A stretch of 6,368 nucleotides of DNA, from NCBI GenBank assembly GCA_002402085.1, contig NVVB01000044.1, positions 32,447-38,814 of the forward strand. Direction: 5' to 3'. Every line of letters starts with the position of its first letter. The stretch's first letter is position 1. Of the stretch, positions 5,094 through 6,368 are shown piece by piece. Origin of the DNA: Gammaproteobacteria bacterium. Lineage in GTDB: Bacteria; Pseudomonadota; Gammaproteobacteria; Pseudomonadales; UBA3067. The notes under the pieces were generated by a model, which did not search any database, was not told the origin of the DNA, and saw only the letters and a list, made by a program, of their open reading frames with translations. A program made the translations under genes and the position numbers.

Positions 5094-6116
5094 TTAGCTC
5101 TCGCACAGCTGGCTATAACTGGCCAACTCAGCGATCTTCTCTTTCGCTAAACCCGAGCCAATGCAATCTTGCGCACGCAATACGCCATCGGCGAGACTGC
5201 TCTCCAACCCAGAGGCATAAATCGCAGCGCCGGCATTCAGCGCGACAATATCGGAAGCAGCCTCATTTTCTTGGGTTAACGCGGCATCGATCATGCTTAA
5301 ACTGTCTTCCACCGTATGCACGGATAATTGCTTAATATCAGCACGGGAGATATTAAACTGCTCGGGCTTAATGGTGTACTCAATAATATCGCCGTCTTTT
5401 AGCTCAGCCACATACGTGGGTGCTGCAATACTAATTTCATCCAAGCCATCCTCAGAATGCACCACCAATACGTGCTCACTGCCTAGGTCTCGTAAGACTT
5501 CTGCAATGGGGCGTACCAAGCGTTTATCAAACACGCCCATGACTTGATTAGGGGCCGAGGCAGGATTGGTTAACGGGCCTAATACATTAAATATAGTCCG
5601 AATCCCAAGCTCCTTACGCGTGCCCATGACATGCTTCACGGCACTGTGATGTTTGGCCGCGAACATAAATCCTACGCCCACTTGCTCAATAGCCCGCGCT
5701 ACTTGCTCAGGGTTTAAATTTAAACTCACCCCAGCGGCCTCTAATACGTCCGCACTGCCACAACTACTGGATACGGAACGATTGCCATGCTTTGCCACAT
5801 GAGCACCCGCAGACGCGGCTACAAATGCACTGGCAGTCGAGATGTTAAAGGTATTCACACCGTCCCCGCCTGTGCCACAGGTATCCACCATGTAATCAAC
5901 ATCGACATGCACCGGCGTCGCTAAGCGTCGCATGACCTGAGCGGCGCCCGTAATTTCTTGAACGGTTTCGCCTTTCATTCGCAGCCCGACTAAAAAACCA
6001 CCCATCTGAGCCGGAGTGGCTTGCCCAGTCATAATAAGCTCCATGACTTGCTGCATCTCTTGTAACGACAAATCCGTGTTAGAAATTACTTTCTGGACCG
6101 CCTGGGTCATATTCAT
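5094..6116 (-). CDS. trpD: Anthranilate phosphoribosyltransferase
   Basis: This 340-residue enzyme transfers the phosphoribosyl group of PRPP to anthranilate. Its length fits the stand-alone TrpD family, with no fused glutaminase domain. The PRPP-binding glycine loop is GTGGDG (81-86), followed by NTFNISTASAFVAA. The anthranilate/PRPP loop is KHGNRSVSSSCGSAD (109-123). The GIRTIFNVLGPLTNPA segment (171-186) and the acidic metal-binding DGLDE (223-227) are also present. ATG 6116 is chosen because AGG (6128-6126) lies 9 nt upstream; a second in-frame ATG at 6110 is possible but worse placed. It is the middle gene of trpG-trpD-trpC, with an unusually long 110-bp gap after trpG that contains a 13-bp repeat. 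Its product works with the TrpE/TrpG anthranilate synthase. Confidence 0.98.
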   Translation of the reverse strand: MNMTQAVQKVISNTDLSLQEMQQVMELIMTGQATPAQMGGFLVGLRMKGETVQEITGAAQVMRRLATPVHVDVDYMVDTCGTGGDGVNTFNISTASAFVAASAGAHVAKHGNRSVSSSCGSADVLEAAGVSLNLNPEQVARAIEQVGVGFMFAAKHHSAVKHVMGTRKELGIRTIFNVLGPLTNPASAPNQVMGVFDKRLVRPIAEVLRDLGSEHVLVVHSEDGLDEISIAAPTYVAELKDGDIIEYTIKPEQFNISRADIKQLSVHTVEDSLSMIDAALTQENEAASDIVALNAGAAIYASGLESSLADGVLRAQDCIGSGLAKEKIAELASYSQLCES

Positions 6117-6144
6117 GCTAATTCGCCTGTTTTAATTCGACTGA

Positions 6145-6178
6145 GATTGATATTTGGGGTTGATATTTGGGATTGATC
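6145..6178. repeat. 13-bp tandem repeat (about 2.5 copies) in the trpG-trpD gap
   Basis: GATTGATATTTGG (6145-6157), GGTTGATATTTGG (6158-6170) and the partial GATTGATC (6171-6178) run in tandem with one base differing between the two full copies. It is 29-62 bp upstream of the trpD start. It may be a protein-binding site or a simple slippage product. Confidence 0.75.
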
Positions 6179-6226
6179 TTTAACACTGCATTTAATTCGC
6201 AGTTTTGTTTTTAGACGGCACAAAAA

Positions 6227-6368
6227 TCAAACTAAAAAGTTTTTCAGTAAGTCATGGCCGTACTCAGTGAGAATGGACTCAGGATGAAATTGAACCCCTT
6301 CCACATCAAGAGTTTTATGCTTGATGCCCATAATTTCATCCATGCCCCCTTCCTCATCTTCGGTCCAG
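6227..6368 (-). CDS. trpG: Anthranilate synthase component II (glutamine amidotransferase), C-terminal part only
   Basis: Only the last 46 residues are in the window. They run from [18 protein letters not shown] to LLKNFLV and a TGA at 6229-6227. The class I glutamine amidotransferase signature VQFHPES is present; its His and Glu complete the Cys-His-Glu triad, and the nucleophilic Cys lies outside the window. The DEIMGIKHK segment is typical of TrpG/PabA proteins. TrpG hydrolyses glutamine and passes ammonia to TrpE to form anthranilate. PabA is closely related and some bacteria share one subunit for folate and tryptophan, but the following trpD and trpC support TrpG. The gene continues beyond base 6368. 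Confidence 0.95.
   Translation of the reverse strand, partial: WTEDEEGGMDEIMGIKHKTLDVEGVQFHPESILTEYGHDLLKNFLV

Noticed and set aside
6117..6226. trp attenuator or leader peptide
   Set aside because: No short frame with tandem Trp codons and no terminator/antiterminator pair is visible; attenuation would be expected before trpE or trpG, not before trpD.

Overview
The window looks like a conserved chromosomal block from a gammaproteobacterium related to the Pseudomonadales/Oceanospirillales. The regulator at 3073-3705 resembles Pseudomonas Vfr more than enteric Crp. The order trpG-trpD-trpC / crp(vfr) / osmC-like / speD / coq7 / HIT also matches, from memory, the vfr neighbourhood of Pseudomonas aeruginosa. 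Moderate base composition, AT-rich intergenic DNA and an extra VOC-family gene between the OsmC-like gene and speD argue against Pseudomonas itself. No genus can be assigned from sequence alone.

Layout, left to right. The 3' part of a HIT-family (HINT-like) gene (1-294, +) is followed by coq7 (465-1112, +), a diiron hydroxylase of ubiquinone synthesis. coq7 converges on a compact three-gene minus-strand operon, transcribed as OsmC-like (2857-2435), VOC protein (2434-2021), then speD (2012-1209). All three genes appear to start with GTG, with junctions of 0 and 8 nt. A 215-bp divergent region separates this operon from crp/vfr (3073-3705, +), which ends at a strong hairpin. A 511-bp gene-free convergent region follows, then the minus-strand tryptophan genes trpC (4217-5026), trpD (5094-6116) and the 3' end of trpG (6227-6368).

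The genes cover unrelated housekeeping and regulatory functions: cAMP-dependent global regulation (crp), spermidine precursor supply (speD), thiol/peroxide-type protection (OsmC-like), ubiquinone (coq7) and tryptophan (trpGDC). Only trpGDC is an obvious single pathway. The OsmC-VOC-speD genes look translationally coupled, which is the most interesting functional grouping here.

No mobile element, CRISPR, toxin-antitoxin or defence system is visible. The unusual content is intergenic. A 7-bp tandem array begins inside the coq7 stop codon. A degenerate 15-bp array sharing the TTTAG core lies between crp and trpC. Shorter 21-bp and 13-bp repeats lie upstream of the OsmC-like gene/crp and of trpD. 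Both TTTAG arrays sit in convergent 3'-3' gaps.
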